Below, piece after piece: positions 33,105 through 41,345 of a stretch of DNA of 64,000 nucleotides. How positions within the stretch are numbered: the first letter of the stretch is position 1; the number at the start of each line of letters is the position of its first letter. A model generated the notes under the pieces. That model searched no databases, was not told the origin of the DNA, and was given only the letters and a program-made list of their open reading frames with translations. The stretch is taken from positions 1,860,001 through 1,924,000 of the forward strand of contig CAWFMF010000004.1 of NCBI GenBank assembly GCA_963816985.1, written 5' to 3'. This DNA comes from JAIVJM01 sp963816985 (GTDB lineage: Bacteria > Acidobacteriota > Blastocatellia > Pyrinomonadales > Pyrinomonadaceae). The translations under genes were made by a program, and so were the position numbers.

Positions 33105-33429
33105 ACTTATTGACTCCTTCAATCTCGACGTGCGGGCTGAGGCGGGTGACGACGAGCCCCTCGCGCACGTCGAAGCGGCAGGAGAGGGCCGTCTTGTCCT
33201 GCGCCTCCGTCTCGCCCTCTTCGTGATACCAGAACTGGCAGTTGGTGCATTCGCCGTTCCAGCAGAAGTCGCCGTAGGAGATGGTGTGCAGCGAAAGGTA
33301 CTGGAAGCAGCGCAGCAGGCGGTTCTTCTCCGGCACTTCGACCTTCTGGCCGAGCAACTCGACGGAGATCAACTTTTCGTATGGGTCAAGCAGGTCGCTC
33401 TCGAACACGCTGGTCAAACTCTCCGGCAC
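33103..33429 (-). CDS. Plant-type [2Fe-2S] ferredoxin-like protein
   Basis: The 108-residue protein has Cys at 41, 56, 61, 64 and 84. The FCWNGECTNC segment gives the C-x4-C-x2-C spacing of plant-type [2Fe-2S] ferredoxins, with a fourth Cys (ALSCRF) 20 residues later, nearer than the usual about 29. It should carry electrons in the cytosol, perhaps for the flavoprotein encoded at 30341. The GTG at 33429 lacks a ribosome-binding sequence; the GTG at 33408 has GGAGAG in front, so the protein may be seven residues shorter. Its stop touches hairpin H9. Confidence 0.75.
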   Translation of the reverse strand: MPESLTSVFESDLLDPYEKLISVELLGQKVEVPEKNRLLRCFQYLSLHTISYGDFCWNGECTNCQFWYHEEGETEAQDKTALSCRFDVREGLVVTRLSPHVEIEGVNK

Positions 33430-33479
33430 GGGGGAATGTTAGAGCGCGGGGAGAAGGCGAGAGTATATCAGGAAACGCG

Positions 33480-33562
33480 GAAGTCAGAACGCTGAACGCA
33501 GAACGAAAAAAACTACTGCCCTCTGTCTTTCAGTTCATCGTTCAGCGTTCCGACTTCTGATT
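33480..33562. repeat. Heptad hairpin H10 (GTCAGAA/CGCTGAA words)
   Basis: Left arm 33480-33505 and right arm 33531-33560 are imperfect inverses with AGTCAGA, ACGCTGA and ACGCAGA words. It lies between two minus-strand genes. H7 and H12 are its relatives. Confidence 0.88.
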
Positions 33563-33569
33563 TTGCTTT

Positions 33570-34301
33570 TCAGTCCGCGTACTCGTCCGAGCCCTGCACC
33601 CAGATGAAGGACTGGATGTCTATCATGTCGCGGGGCTTGAGGTCGCGTTGGTCTCGGCGGATGGTCGCGGCGAATTCGAGGAGGCTCGAATACGTTTCCC
33701 AAGAGGGCCGCGACTTGTATTGGAAGTCGAAGCCGTAGGCGCGGGCCGCCTCGCGCGTGACGTTCGGCTTGAGGAAGATATGGCGTTCGGGCGCGGCGAG
33801 GAAGCCGAAGACGGTCACGACCGGCCACGTCAAGACGCGCGTCTGCTTGCGGGGCAGAGCGGCGACCGTCTCGACCCAACGCTCGAATCTTTTCTGCTCG
33901 CTCCCCGCGCCGTGGAGGAAGTCGTAGAGACCTTCGGCGAAGAGGCGCGCGCCCTCCTCCGTCTTCAGCGCGTCGCGCAATGCCATCTTCTCGAACGAGA
34001 AGATCATGCTGTGGCGCGTCTGCTGCTCGACGCGCACGGCGCGGCTCCCGATCTCCGCGAACTCTTTGCGCCGCAGGAGCCGACGGAACTCTTCACGCCC
34101 AAGCGCCGCCTCCCAACGCTCGTGCGCCTCCCACTTGTAGTCGCGCTCCCATTCGAGGTACTTCTCGCCGTCGAAGCCGCCGGGAAAGTGTCGGAGGAAT
34201 TTTTTGCGGCAGCGCGCGGCGGCTGCCCGGTCTGTTCGAGATGTTGAAGTGCGTGAGGCTTCGCCCGCATCGCGGGACTTGCTGGTGTTGGCGGTAGTCA
34301 C
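33570..34301 (-). CDS. Conserved hypothetical protein of 243 residues
   Basis: The GTG at 34301 is preferred to the ATG at 34346 because AAGGAGG lies 8 nt upstream of the GTG. After a polar leader, the body begins CRKKFLRHFPGGFDGEKYLEWERDYKWEAHERW and continues with aromatic-rich helices and HSMIFSFEKMALRDAL. No known domain or catalytic pattern is recognised; there is no signal peptide. The gene is on the minus strand upstream of the ferredoxin group, separated by hairpin H10. Confidence 0.75.
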   Translation of the reverse strand: MTTANTSKSRDAGEASRTSTSRTDRAAAARCRKKFLRHFPGGFDGEKYLEWERDYKWEAHERWEAALGREEFRRLLRRKEFAEIGSRAVRVEQQTRHSMIFSFEKMALRDALKTEEGARLFAEGLYDFLHGAGSEQKRFERWVETVAALPRKQTRVLTWPVVTVFGFLAAPERHIFLKPNVTREAARAYGFDFQYKSRPSWETYSSLLEFAATIRRDQRDLKPRDMIDIQSFIWVQGSDEYAD

Positions 34302-34423
34302 TGTCTCGTCCTCCTTGCTCGTCGCCCTTCGTCTGCTCCGGCTCATTCAAGGCAGCTGCTGAGCCCATGATACGCGAAACAGGAGCGCGGTGAGAGGAAT
34401 GCGCGCCGACCCCGAACGCGCAA

Positions 34424-34463
34424 CGGGCCGCCCCTCTGCGCCGGGGCGGCCCGCATTTTATTC
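34424..34463 (+). terminator. Terminator-like hairpin
   Basis: CGGGCCGCCCC (34424-34434) pairs with its inverse (34443-34453), followed by CATTTTATT on the plus strand. It lies between two minus-strand genes, where its T run faces the wrong way, so its role is unclear. Confidence 0.6.
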
Positions 34464-34520
34464 GTTAGCCGAACTGTGCCGCGAGAAGATGCGCCGACAG
34501 CCTCACAAGTCGCTAGCCAC

Positions 34521-34877
34521 TCAGGCGTGTTCTGACAACTCAACCGTCGCGATGTGGTGCATCGCCAAGTGCAGTTCCTCGGTCGCCTGCCACGGCTCGC
34601 CGCCGTCGTTGCCCCTGAGCAGGTGCGCGTTTTCGTGGATTTCCTCGGTCACGGCTTCACCCTCCGAACGGTGTTGCTCCCACTCTTGGGAGTGGGCCGA
34701 GGCGTTGCTCCAATCTTTGTGAAGGGCCAACGCGGTCTCCCCGCCGTGCCATGCTTCGCGGTGCTGGTGAGCTATCCCCTGCGCTTGCGTCCGGGTGAAC
34801 CCGAAGAAGAAGAAGAAGAACAGGCAGACCAGCACGAATATCACGAATGCCCCGAAGAAGAATTTGTTAGCCCTCAT
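34521..34877 (-). CDS. Small membrane-anchored His-rich protein
   Basis: AGGAGG lies 11 nt upstream of ATG 34877. The 118-residue protein starts with MRANK and a very hydrophobic helix (about 5-30) with a run of six Phe, then a polar, His/Glu/Trp-rich domain (HQHREAWHGGE, SQEWEQHRSEGE) ending HLAMHHIATVELSEHA. The His content could bind metal. I recognise no family. It diverges from the second sigma-like gene cluster, in the same relation as the Phe-repeat gene to the first sigma gene. Confidence 0.65.
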   Translation of the reverse strand: MRANKFFFGAFVIFVLVCLFFFFFFGFTRTQAQGIAHQHREAWHGGETALALHKDWSNASAHSQEWEQHRSEGEAVTEEIHENAHLLRGNDGGEPWQATEELHLAMHHIATVELSEHA

Positions 34878-35214
34878 CACCTTTATCCTCCTATATGCGG
34901 GTTAAATCTGGGTTTCAAGCGGCAGCGCCCGACTTTTAAGTCAAAGGCACGACGGCTGCCGATGGAGGAGGCGATCCGGGAAACCCGCGCCCGCCGTGGG
35001 TTCCTCCTTGGCCTCTTGACTAAGAAATGCTTTTGACCCCGGAGGTGTTAAGAAAATATTTGAGAAAAAATTTTATTATTTCTTTACACCTCCCCGCGGA
35101 AAGGAATTTAATAGTTAGAGGCGCAGGAAACTCTCGCAGCTTCGGCGGCCTCTTGCACGACAACTAAAACGCGCGTTTGCCAAATGCGCGTTAACGGAGA
35201 GAGGAGAAATAGCC
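34878..35214. other. Divergent intergenic region of the second sigma island
   Basis: I see no gene. It contains a conspicuous A/T-rich dyad (35041-35093) and GGAGAGAGGAG just before ATG 35215. I did not find the GGTTGC-N17-CGTC pair seen in the first island. Confidence 0.45.
35041..35093. promoter_or_regulatory. A/T-rich dyad, possible operator or terminator
   Basis: GGAGGTGTTAAGAAA (35041-35055) and its near-inverse TTTCTTTACACCTCC (35079-35093) flank an A/T-only centre, an exceptional composition for this genome. It may overlap the promoter of the small gene at 35215. Confidence 0.45.
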
Positions 35215-35400
35215 ATGACTTACAGAGCCAAACATCTCGGCGGTCACTCTAAGCCGCCGGGGGAGTTGAGCGACCAACTGGCGGCAAGACGTTATCAAGG
35301 CGGGCAGATCACGCTCACGCAACTGAGGGACAGCAGACGATTACGGGGGCAGGTAGTTGGTTCACTTCCACGCCCATCAAATGTTGCAACGGACGTGTAA
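35215..35400 (+). CDS. 61-residue basic protein of unknown function
   Basis: GGAGAGAGGAG precedes ATG 35215. The peptide starts MTYRAKHLGGHSKPP and is rich in Arg, Gly and Gln, with no hydrophobic helix. It lies 48 nt before the sigma-like gene and probably shares its transcript. No family is recognised; a nucleic-acid or protein ligand is possible from the charge but not supported further. Confidence 0.55.
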   Translation: MTYRAKHLGGHSKPPGELSDQLAARRYQGGQITLTQLRDSRRLRGQVVGSLPRPSNVATDV

Positions 35401-35448
35401 AGCGCGGCAAGCCACCAGCCTCCTTAAACAGCAGTAGAAGGAGGGATC

Positions 35449-36141
35449 ATGCCTAAATCTCCGAACACAGCGGAGGAGGACTTCCGCAGCATCCTCCAAC
35501 GCTTTTTCGATGGCCGCGGGACGATTGATGAGATTCTCGGACACGAACACTTTACTCGTTGGCTCAGAGAATGGCGCAACGGGCTCGACTTCAGGGTCTT
35601 TCACGGCAAGTACGATAGAGACGACATCCATCAAGACATCTGGGTGAAAATGTGGGAAATGGGGCCGACGCTCCGGCGTCCCGACAACATCCGCCCCGAA
35701 GCCGACTTCATCGAGGACGACTTCTTCAACTGGATGCGTGTCTTAGGCCGCAATCACTACTTCAGCAAACTCCGCTTCTACCGGACGCTGACGCGCGAGG
35801 GATTGCGCAGCGACCAGCGAGTGGAAGAGGTTCAGGTTCCGGCGCGTCAGACGAACCCGGAGGCGAAGGCCCTTCTCGACCGCTTCGTGACGTTCGTTAA
35901 AGACGGGGACTACCCCGATGCCTGCAAGTGCGCCGTCGGCCTCTGGCTGGAGGACTACAGCTTCAGGGACATCGCGGATGTTCTAACCGGCAAAGGGGTC
36001 TTGAACAGCAAAGGCGAGCCCTTCACCCACGTCACGATTAGGAATTGGGTTATGGCCGTGATCCGCGACTTCCGCAAGAGCCGGGGGTTGCCGACGCCCA
36101 GAAAACTCCGCAAGGAGTGGACGATGCGTTGGGCGTCTTGA
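35449..36141 (+). CDS. Divergent sigma-70-like factor
   Basis: GAAGGAGG precedes ATG 35449. In the 230-residue protein the segment DRDDIHQDIWVKMWEMG resembles the region 2.1-2.2 helix of sigma factors (normally DxxQExFxxxW), and DFFNWMRVLGRNHYFSKLR the 2.3-2.4 helix. Residues of about 165-215 (YSFRDIADVLTGKGV... HVTIRNWVMAVIRDFRK) look like a region 4 helix-turn-helix with an insert. It is more diverged than the sigma factor at 4638. A ZAS protein follows 55 nt downstream, as in the first island. The sigma call is by pattern, not by a named subgroup. Confidence 0.65.
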   Translation: MPKSPNTAEEDFRSILQRFFDGRGTIDEILGHEHFTRWLREWRNGLDFRVFHGKYDRDDIHQDIWVKMWEMGPTLRRPDNIRPEADFIEDDFFNWMRVLGRNHYFSKLRFYRTLTREGLRSDQRVEEVQVPARQTNPEAKALLDRFVTFVKDGDYPDACKCAVGLWLEDYSFRDIADVLTGKGVLNSKGEPFTHVTIRNWVMAVIRDFRKSRGLPTPRKLRKEWTMRWAS

Positions 36142-36196
36142 GAAGAGAGTCTCCTGAATCCATCAATCGTCCGCCGGCCTTTAGAGAGGTCGAGCG

Positions 36197-36490
36197 ATGA
36201 GTACCAATAATAATGGCTTTGCCAAGACGCAGCACGGCGGATCATGCACCGACCCGCAGGTCGGGGAAGGGCTCTCCGCCTACATCACCGACCCGCTCGA
36301 AGAGGGCGCGGAAGATGTCGAAGACCATCTGTTGAACTGCCGACCTTGCAGGGAATTTTACCTGACGATGCTCGACATTCTCGACGAGGCGCGCGCCAAG
36401 AACGGCGCGCGCGGCGGCAGCAACAACGGACACACGCCGGACGAGGAGGCGACGCCGAGCCTGGCGGACTTCAGAAAGTCGTGGCCCTGA
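36197..36490 (+). CDS. Small ZAS-type (zf-HC2-like) putative anti-sigma protein
   Basis: The 97-residue soluble protein contains EGAEDVEDHLLNCRPCREFYLTML, with the H-x3-C-x2-C motif of zinc anti-sigma domains, preceded by a start-like helix (VGEGLSAYITDPLEEG) typical of zf-HC2 sequences. The N-terminus is Asn/Gly-rich and the C-terminus is a polar tail ending RKSWP. It has no membrane helix, so it would act in the cytosol on the sigma-like protein encoded just upstream. It matches the 5662 protein in length, motif and position. Confidence 0.65.
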   Translation: MSTNNNGFAKTQHGGSCTDPQVGEGLSAYITDPLEEGAEDVEDHLLNCRPCREFYLTMLDILDEARAKNGARGGSNNGHTPDEEATPSLADFRKSWP

Positions 36491-36838
36491 GTGGAAAACA
36501 GCAAGGGCTCCGTGAGAGCCCGTTCATCCGAAGCCAGTCCGTGGGTGAGCGCTTCACCGCTTTTCAGGAGCGGCGTCGCGCTCGCCCTCGGCGTGCGTGC
36601 GTCCCGGACTCGTAGGTGCACGCGAGAAGGTCTCAGCCGGAGTCACCGCACGGCCCCTCCGCGTGACCTTCGCACCGTCATCTTCGACGGCACGCGCCCG
36701 CCCGCCCGGCCCGACCCTCGCGACCGTGGTTCGCAACCGGCGACGGACGATTCGACGGGAGATTTACATTGACTTCGTCAAAGAGGGGAGAGGCGGAGCC
36801 GTCGTGGCCGCCGCGTCCCCTTATGGAGTGGGTTGGCG
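36491..36838. other. Intergenic stretch after the second ZAS gene
   Basis: I see no convincing gene; open frames here have poor starts and Arg/Pro-rich composition. A short hairpin GGGCTC/GAGCCC (36505-36521) 15 nt past the ZAS stop could end the transcript. Confidence 0.45.
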
Positions 36839-37144
36839 CTAGGCGATGCGCCGGGCGTGGGTGACGCCCGGATCGTCCGAGATGTTGTCAGCGGGGACGC
36901 AGGAGTCGAAGCCGTGGCGCGGCTTACCGAACATCCAGACCCCGAAGATGGCTCCCAGCGTTCCGTCGCAGGCCATCACGTAGAGAGGCAGGTAGTGGCC
37001 GACGACGTAGCAGAGTAAGAGCGTCGGCGCGCAGATTGTGAGCGCCACGCCGGTGGAGAATTTCACACCCTCGGACACGCCTTCCGCGGGCCGAGGGTAA
37101 AAATCCCCGAAGAGCATTCGCGAACGGATTGGTACGATCTTCAT
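36839..37144 (-). CDS. Small membrane protein of unknown function
   Basis: AAGGAGGAG precedes ATG 37144. The 101-residue protein starts MKIVPIRSRMLFGDFYPRP and has hydrophobic helices at about 30-52 and 53-72 (STGVALTICAPTLLLCYVVG, then LYVMACDGTLGAIFGVWMFG), with a polar C-terminal tail. No family is recognised. It closes the second sigma island on the opposite strand. Confidence 0.65.
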   Translation of the reverse strand: MKIVPIRSRMLFGDFYPRPAEGVSEGVKFSTGVALTICAPTLLLCYVVGHYLPLYVMACDGTLGAIFGVWMFGKPRHGFDSCVPADNISDDPGVTHARRIA

Positions 37145-37342
37145 CTTTCTCCTCCTTGGGCGGGTTGATTTCTTGCTCCGCTGACCGCCCCCTATCTAAT
37201 AGACGCGCCGGGCCGCCCGCGTGGAAAGAGCCTGAAGACCGCGCCCTCCCGCCGCCGGGGGCGGCGCGCGCCGCAAGTGCTTCTCAACCGGCGCGGGCGT
37301 GCGCTACACTGTCGAGTAAAAGCGAAAGGGAGAAAAAGGGCG

Positions 37343-37564
37343 ATGGGATTGGTGCTTTACGTCAAGCCGGGGTGTCCGTACTGCCAGCAGGCGCGCGACT
37401 ATTACAAGTTGGAGGGCGTCGAGTGGACGGAGTACGACGCGCAGAACGACCGCGCGCGGCGCAAGGAGATGCTGGCCTTCTCGGACGGCGACCCGACCGT
37501 GCCGTGCGTCGTGCGCGACGGCGAGTACGTCGGCTCCGGGTGGGGCACGCCGCCGCGTGGTTGA
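37343..37564 (+). CDS. Glutaredoxin-family thiol-disulfide protein
   Basis: ATG 37343 is used with GGGAGAAAAAGGG upstream. The 73-residue protein starts MGLVLYVKPGCPYCQQARDYY, with the CPYC redox motif, then DPTVPCVVRDGEYVGSGWG, the cis-Pro and glutathione-binding Gly-Gly-equivalent strand. It is short for the family but has the core fold. It would reduce disulfides in the cytosol; glutathione use in this lineage is not known to me. Confidence 0.85.
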   Translation: MGLVLYVKPGCPYCQQARDYYKLEGVEWTEYDAQNDRARRKEMLAFSDGDPTVPCVVRDGEYVGSGWGTPPRG

Positions 37565-37610
37565 ACGGTGCACGACTAGCGGCTGGCCGTGCGCCAGCCC
37601 ACACAGCACA

Positions 37611-37726
37611 TTTTGGATTTTAGATTTCGGATTTGCGATTGAAGATTCGCGGGCGGGGGACTAGAATCCCCGCATCGTCTCTCGCTTAAATGACAATCCA
37701 AAATCAAAAATCCGAAATCTAAAATC
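37611..37726. repeat. Heptad hairpin H11 (GATTTTG words)
   Basis: Left arm 37611-37643 contains ATTTTGG, ATTTTAG, ATTTCGG, ATTTGCG; right arm 37690-37726 holds the inverse words. The arm ends 5 nt before the kinase start codon and leaves no ribosome-binding sequence. Confidence 0.9.
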
Positions 37727-37731
37727 TTCTC

Positions 37732-39231
37732 ATGGTTGGCAAGACGCTCCTCAACTACCGCATCATAGAAAAGCTCGGCGCGGGCGGGCAGGGCACGGTC
37801 TACAGGGCGACGGACGAGCGGCTCGGTCGCACGGTCGTCATCAAGGTGCTCTCGCCTGAATTGACCGCCCGCGAGGTCAACCTCAAGCGCTTCGAGCGCG
37901 AGGCGCAGCTCGCCTCCTCCCTCGACCACCCGAACATCTGCACCATCTACGGCCTGCACGAAGCGGACGGCCTCCACTTCATCGCCATGCAGTACATTGA
38001 CGGGCGCAACGTCCGCGAGGTCGTCGCGGGCCACCCGCTGGCCGTCAACAGCGCCGTCTCGATTGCTTTTCAAGTCGCCGACGCCCTCACCGCCGCGCAC
38101 TCGAAGGGCGTCATCCACCGCGACATCAAGGCCGGGAACGTGATGGTCACGGATTCGGGGCTCGCGAAGGTTCTGGACTTCGGACTCGCCAAGCTGCTCG
38201 ACGAGAACCAGCACGACACCAAGAAGGGCTCGGACATCCACCTCACGGAGTTGGGCGTGCCTTACGGGACGGCGACCTACGCCGCGCCCGAACAGGCGAC
38301 GGGCCAGAAGGTTGACCACCGCGCCGACATCTTCTCGACGGGCGTCCTGCTCTACGAGATGCTCGCCGGGACGTGGCCGTTCCGCGGGCAGACGAGCATC
38401 GAGGTGCGCTACGCCGTCCTGCACGACACGCCGCGCCCCATCGCCGAGGCGCGGCCTGACGAGCCGCCGCCGCGACTGCAACAGATTGTTGACCGTGCGC
38501 TTGAGAAGAACCCCGACGCGCGTTACCAAAGGATTTCGGAGATGCGCGACGAGCTGCGCGCCGTGATGCGCGAGCTGGCGGGCCTCGCCGCCGAACCCGA
38601 CATCAACACGAGCGGCATGCCCGGCGAACTCGTCCCACTCTCCTCCCCAAGGCACCAGAAGCACGGCGGAGTCGGTCGCACCTTCCGTCGTTGGTGGAAG
38701 AGTTTGACCGGGGCCGAGACGCAGCCGACCTCCATCCCGCCCGCCGCCTCGCGCTCCTCGTCGGCCACGACGCAACCTTACCCGGCAGCGCGGACGCCGC
38801 AGGGCGCGGCGACGCACGCGCCCGCCTCGCCGCACGTCAGCCAGTTCGAGACGCAGAAGTCCATCGCCATCCTGCCCTTCAAGAATTTGAGCAACGACGA
38901 GGAGGCGCGCTTCTACGAGTTCTCTCTGGCCGACGCGGTGATTACGGAGCTGGCGCGCGTGCGCTCGCTCGTCGTCCGCTCCTCTTCGGTCATCGCGAAG
39001 TATCAGGGCAAGCAGGTTGACCCGGTGGACGCGGGCCGCGAGTTGGGCGTGAGCGCGGTGCTTGTCGGCGAGCTTTCTCCGCGCGGGCGAGCACCTCCGC
39101 GTCAACGCGCAGCTCATCGAGGTCGAGACCGGCGACATCCTCTGGAGCGACCGCATAGACGCCTCCGCCGAAGACATCATCGCCCTTCAGGACACCATCG
39201 CGCAGCGCATCGCGCGGGGCTTGAACGTTGA
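37732..39231 (+). CDS. Ser/Thr protein kinase, first part of a frameshifted kinase-TPR gene
   Basis: The ATG 37732 starts a eukaryotic-type kinase: GAGGQGTVYR loop, VVIKVL Lys, HRDIKAGNV catalytic loop, DFGLAKLL and YAAPEQATG. It continues into the SIAILPFKNLSNDEEA domain also seen in the kinase at 18542. After GRELGVSAVLVGELS the frame turns to Arg/His/Pro-rich sequence to 39231. Removing one G from the GGG at 39085-39087 gives SPRGEHLRVNAQLIEVE and joins the frame at 39062, matching the paralogue. There is no clear membrane helix in the linker. Intact, the product would be about 1,190 residues. The DNA may contain an error or a true lesion. Confidence 0.85.
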   Translation: MVGKTLLNYRIIEKLGAGGQGTVYRATDERLGRTVVIKVLSPELTAREVNLKRFEREAQLASSLDHPNICTIYGLHEADGLHFIAMQYIDGRNVREVVAGHPLAVNSAVSIAFQVADALTAAHSKGVIHRDIKAGNVMVTDSGLAKVLDFGLAKLLDENQHDTKKGSDIHLTELGVPYGTATYAAPEQATGQKVDHRADIFSTGVLLYEMLAGTWPFRGQTSIEVRYAVLHDTPRPIAEARPDEPPPRLQQIVDRALEKNPDARYQRISEMRDELRAVMRELAGLAAEPDINTSGMPGELVPLSSPRHQKHGGVGRTFRRWWKSLTGAETQPTSIPPAASRSSSATTQPYPAARTPQGAATHAPASPHVSQFETQKSIAILPFKNLSNDEEARFYEFSLADAVITELARVRSLVVRSSSVIAKYQGKQVDPVDAGRELGVSAVLVGELSPRGRAPPRQRAAHRGRDRRHPLERPHRRLRRRHHRPSGHHRAAHRAGLER

Positions 39232-41299
39232 CGTGCGCGCCGCGACCGAGGCGGACGCGCCCTCGCCCGCCACGCAGAGCGCGCCCGCTTACGAAGAGTA
39301 TCTGCGCGGGCGCGACTACTTCGCGCGCTTCCTCTTCCACACGCTCGACCCCGCCGACTGCGACAAGGCCGTCGAGCACTTCCAGCGCGCCATCCAGCTC
39401 GACTCGACCTTCGCGCTCGCCTACAGCGGCCTCGGCGCGTGCTTCGCCAACCGCGTCCTCAAAGGCCTGGGCGGCGGCGAGGATTACGAGCTGGCCGAGA
39501 ACGCCTTCAACCGCGCGCTCGAACTCGACCCCAATTTGGTCGAGGCGCGGATGCTGATGGTCTTCATCTACCTCTCGCGCGGCGAGAAGCAGAAGGCGCG
39601 CGCCGAGGTCTCAAGGCTCGGACGCAAGGCCCCGAACGAAGCGGCGGTCTACTTCGTCAAAGGCGCGCTCCACCGGCTCGACGGCGAGTACGACCGCGCC
39701 TTGCGCGCCTTCGACAAGTTGGGGCGGCTCGACCCGGCGGCGCGCGTCGTGGCGAGCTACAACCGCGCGCGCGTGATGATGTACCAGCACCGCTTCGACG
39801 ACGCGCTGCTCGAACTCGATCAGGGCGCTCGCATCGAGCCCGACCACCCTTTGATTAAGACCTTCCGCGCCGTCATCACGGGCCGCCACGGCGACCGCGA
39901 AGGCGCGGCCCAGATGCTCCGCGAAGTCCTCGAAGAGCACCCGACGATGGACGGCATCCGGCCCCTCCTCGCCCAACAGCTCATCAAGATGGGCGACGAG
40001 GAGGGCGCGCGCGCGCAGCTCAACGAGCGGACGCGCGAGGCGGCGGCGGCAGACCACGACATCGCCTACTGGCTCGCCACGACCTACGCCATGCTCGGCG
40101 AGCGCGACGAGGCCATCGAATGGCTCGCGCGCGCCATTGACCTCGGCAACGAGAATCGCACGTGGTTCGAGTCCGACCCGAACTGGGAGCACCTGCGCGA
40201 AGACCCCGGCTTCCGCGACCTGATGCACAAGCTCGAAGAGGAGAAGCGCAAGGACGCCGAGGCTTCGGGCGCGGCGTCGCAGGATCAGACCTCGATTGAC
40301 CGCACCGACGCGGGCTCTCCCCGCTCGACGGCGAGCCCCGACGCCTACGAGGAATACTTGCGCGGGCGCGACGCGGGCGGGCGCTTCATCTACCACACGC
40401 TCTCGCGCGAGGACTCGGACGAGTCCGTCAAGCACTTCGAGCGCGCCGTCTTCCTCGACCCGAACTTCGCCTTAGCGCACTGCGCGCTCGGCGGCGCATA
40501 CGCCAACCGCGTCATCAAGGGCTTCGGCAGCGCCGCCGACTACGAGCGCGCCGAGGCTTCCTTCGAGCGCGCGCTCGCGCTCGACCCGAAGCTCTTGGAA
40601 GCGCGGCTCCACATGGTCTTCATCCTGCTCGCGCGCGGCGACAAGGCGCAGGCGCGCGAGCGGGTCGCAGGTATGCAGCGCGAAGCGCCGAACGACGTCG
40701 GCGTGCAGTTCATCACGGCCACGCTCGCGCGGCTCGACGGTCGCTACGAGCAGGCGCTCGAAGCCTTCGCCCGGATGGTCAAGATCAACCCGGCGGAGCG
40801 CGTCGTCGTCAGCTACAACCGCGCGCGCGTCCTCATGTATCAGGGGCGCTACGACGACGCGCTCGCGGAACTCGACCTCGGCGCTGCCACCGAGCCCGCG
40901 CACCCGCTCGTCAAGACCTTCCGCGCGGTCGTCCTCGCGCGGCGGGGCGAGTCGGCGGCGTCGGTCAAAATCATGCGCGAAGTCCTGGAGCGCCACCCGC
41001 GCATGGACGGCGTGAGGCCGCTGCTGGCGCAGTTCCTCATCAAGCAGGGAGAGACCGAGGCGGCGCGCGCCGAGCTGAACGAGAGGGCGCGCGAGGCGGC
41101 GGACGCCGACCACGATGTGGCCTACTGGCTGGCGACCGCCCACGCCATGCTCGGCGAGCGCGACGAAGCCTTCGAGTGGCTCGCGCGCGCCATCACACTG
41201 GGGAACGAGAACCGACCGTGGTTCGAGTCCGACCCGAACTGGGAAACTTTGCGCGAAGACCCGCGCTTCGGCGAGCTGATGCAACGCATCGGGACTTGA
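39062..41299 (+). CDS. TPR part of the frameshifted kinase-TPR gene, with internal duplication
   Basis: The genuine coding sequence starts at about 39085 as the continuation of the kinase gene; the first codons listed by the open frame are not a real start. About 30 residues (HLRVNAQLIEVETGDILWSD) finish the FlgO-like domain. Two tandem modules of about 335 residues then follow: each begins with YEEYLRGRD, carries TPRs, and ends NENRTWFESDPNW or NENRPWFESDPNW. The duplication is evident at DNA level too. TPRs mediate protein binding. If the frameshift is real, this half lacks its own start signal and may be untranslated. Confidence 0.75.
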   Translation: MSASFLRAGEHLRVNAQLIEVETGDILWSDRIDASAEDIIALQDTIAQRIARGLNVDVRAATEADAPSPATQSAPAYEEYLRGRDYFARFLFHTLDPADCDKAVEHFQRAIQLDSTFALAYSGLGACFANRVLKGLGGGEDYELAENAFNRALELDPNLVEARMLMVFIYLSRGEKQKARAEVSRLGRKAPNEAAVYFVKGALHRLDGEYDRALRAFDKLGRLDPAARVVASYNRARVMMYQHRFDDALLELDQGARIEPDHPLIKTFRAVITGRHGDREGAAQMLREVLEEHPTMDGIRPLLAQQLIKMGDEEGARAQLNERTREAAAADHDIAYWLATTYAMLGERDEAIEWLARAIDLGNENRTWFESDPNWEHLREDPGFRDLMHKLEEEKRKDAEASGAASQDQTSIDRTDAGSPRSTASPDAYEEYLRGRDAGGRFIYHTLSREDSDESVKHFERAVFLDPNFALAHCALGGAYANRVIKGFGSAADYERAEASFERALALDPKLLEARLHMVFILLARGDKAQARERVAGMQREAPNDVGVQFITATLARLDGRYEQALEAFARMVKINPAERVVVSYNRARVLMYQGRYDDALAELDLGAATEPAHPLVKTFRAVVLARRGESAASVKIMREVLERHPRMDGVRPLLAQFLIKQGETEAARAELNERAREAADADHDVAYWLATAHAMLGERDEAFEWLARAITLGNENRPWFESDPNWETLREDPRFGELMQRIGT

Positions 41300-41345
41300 A
41301 GAAGTTAGAGCCGGGGCGTCAGGCCGGACGGGAGGAGTGCGTGGG

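Noticed and set aside
36491..36772. 93-residue frame after the second ZAS gene
   Set aside because: It has a GTG without binding sequence and Arg/Pro-rich composition.
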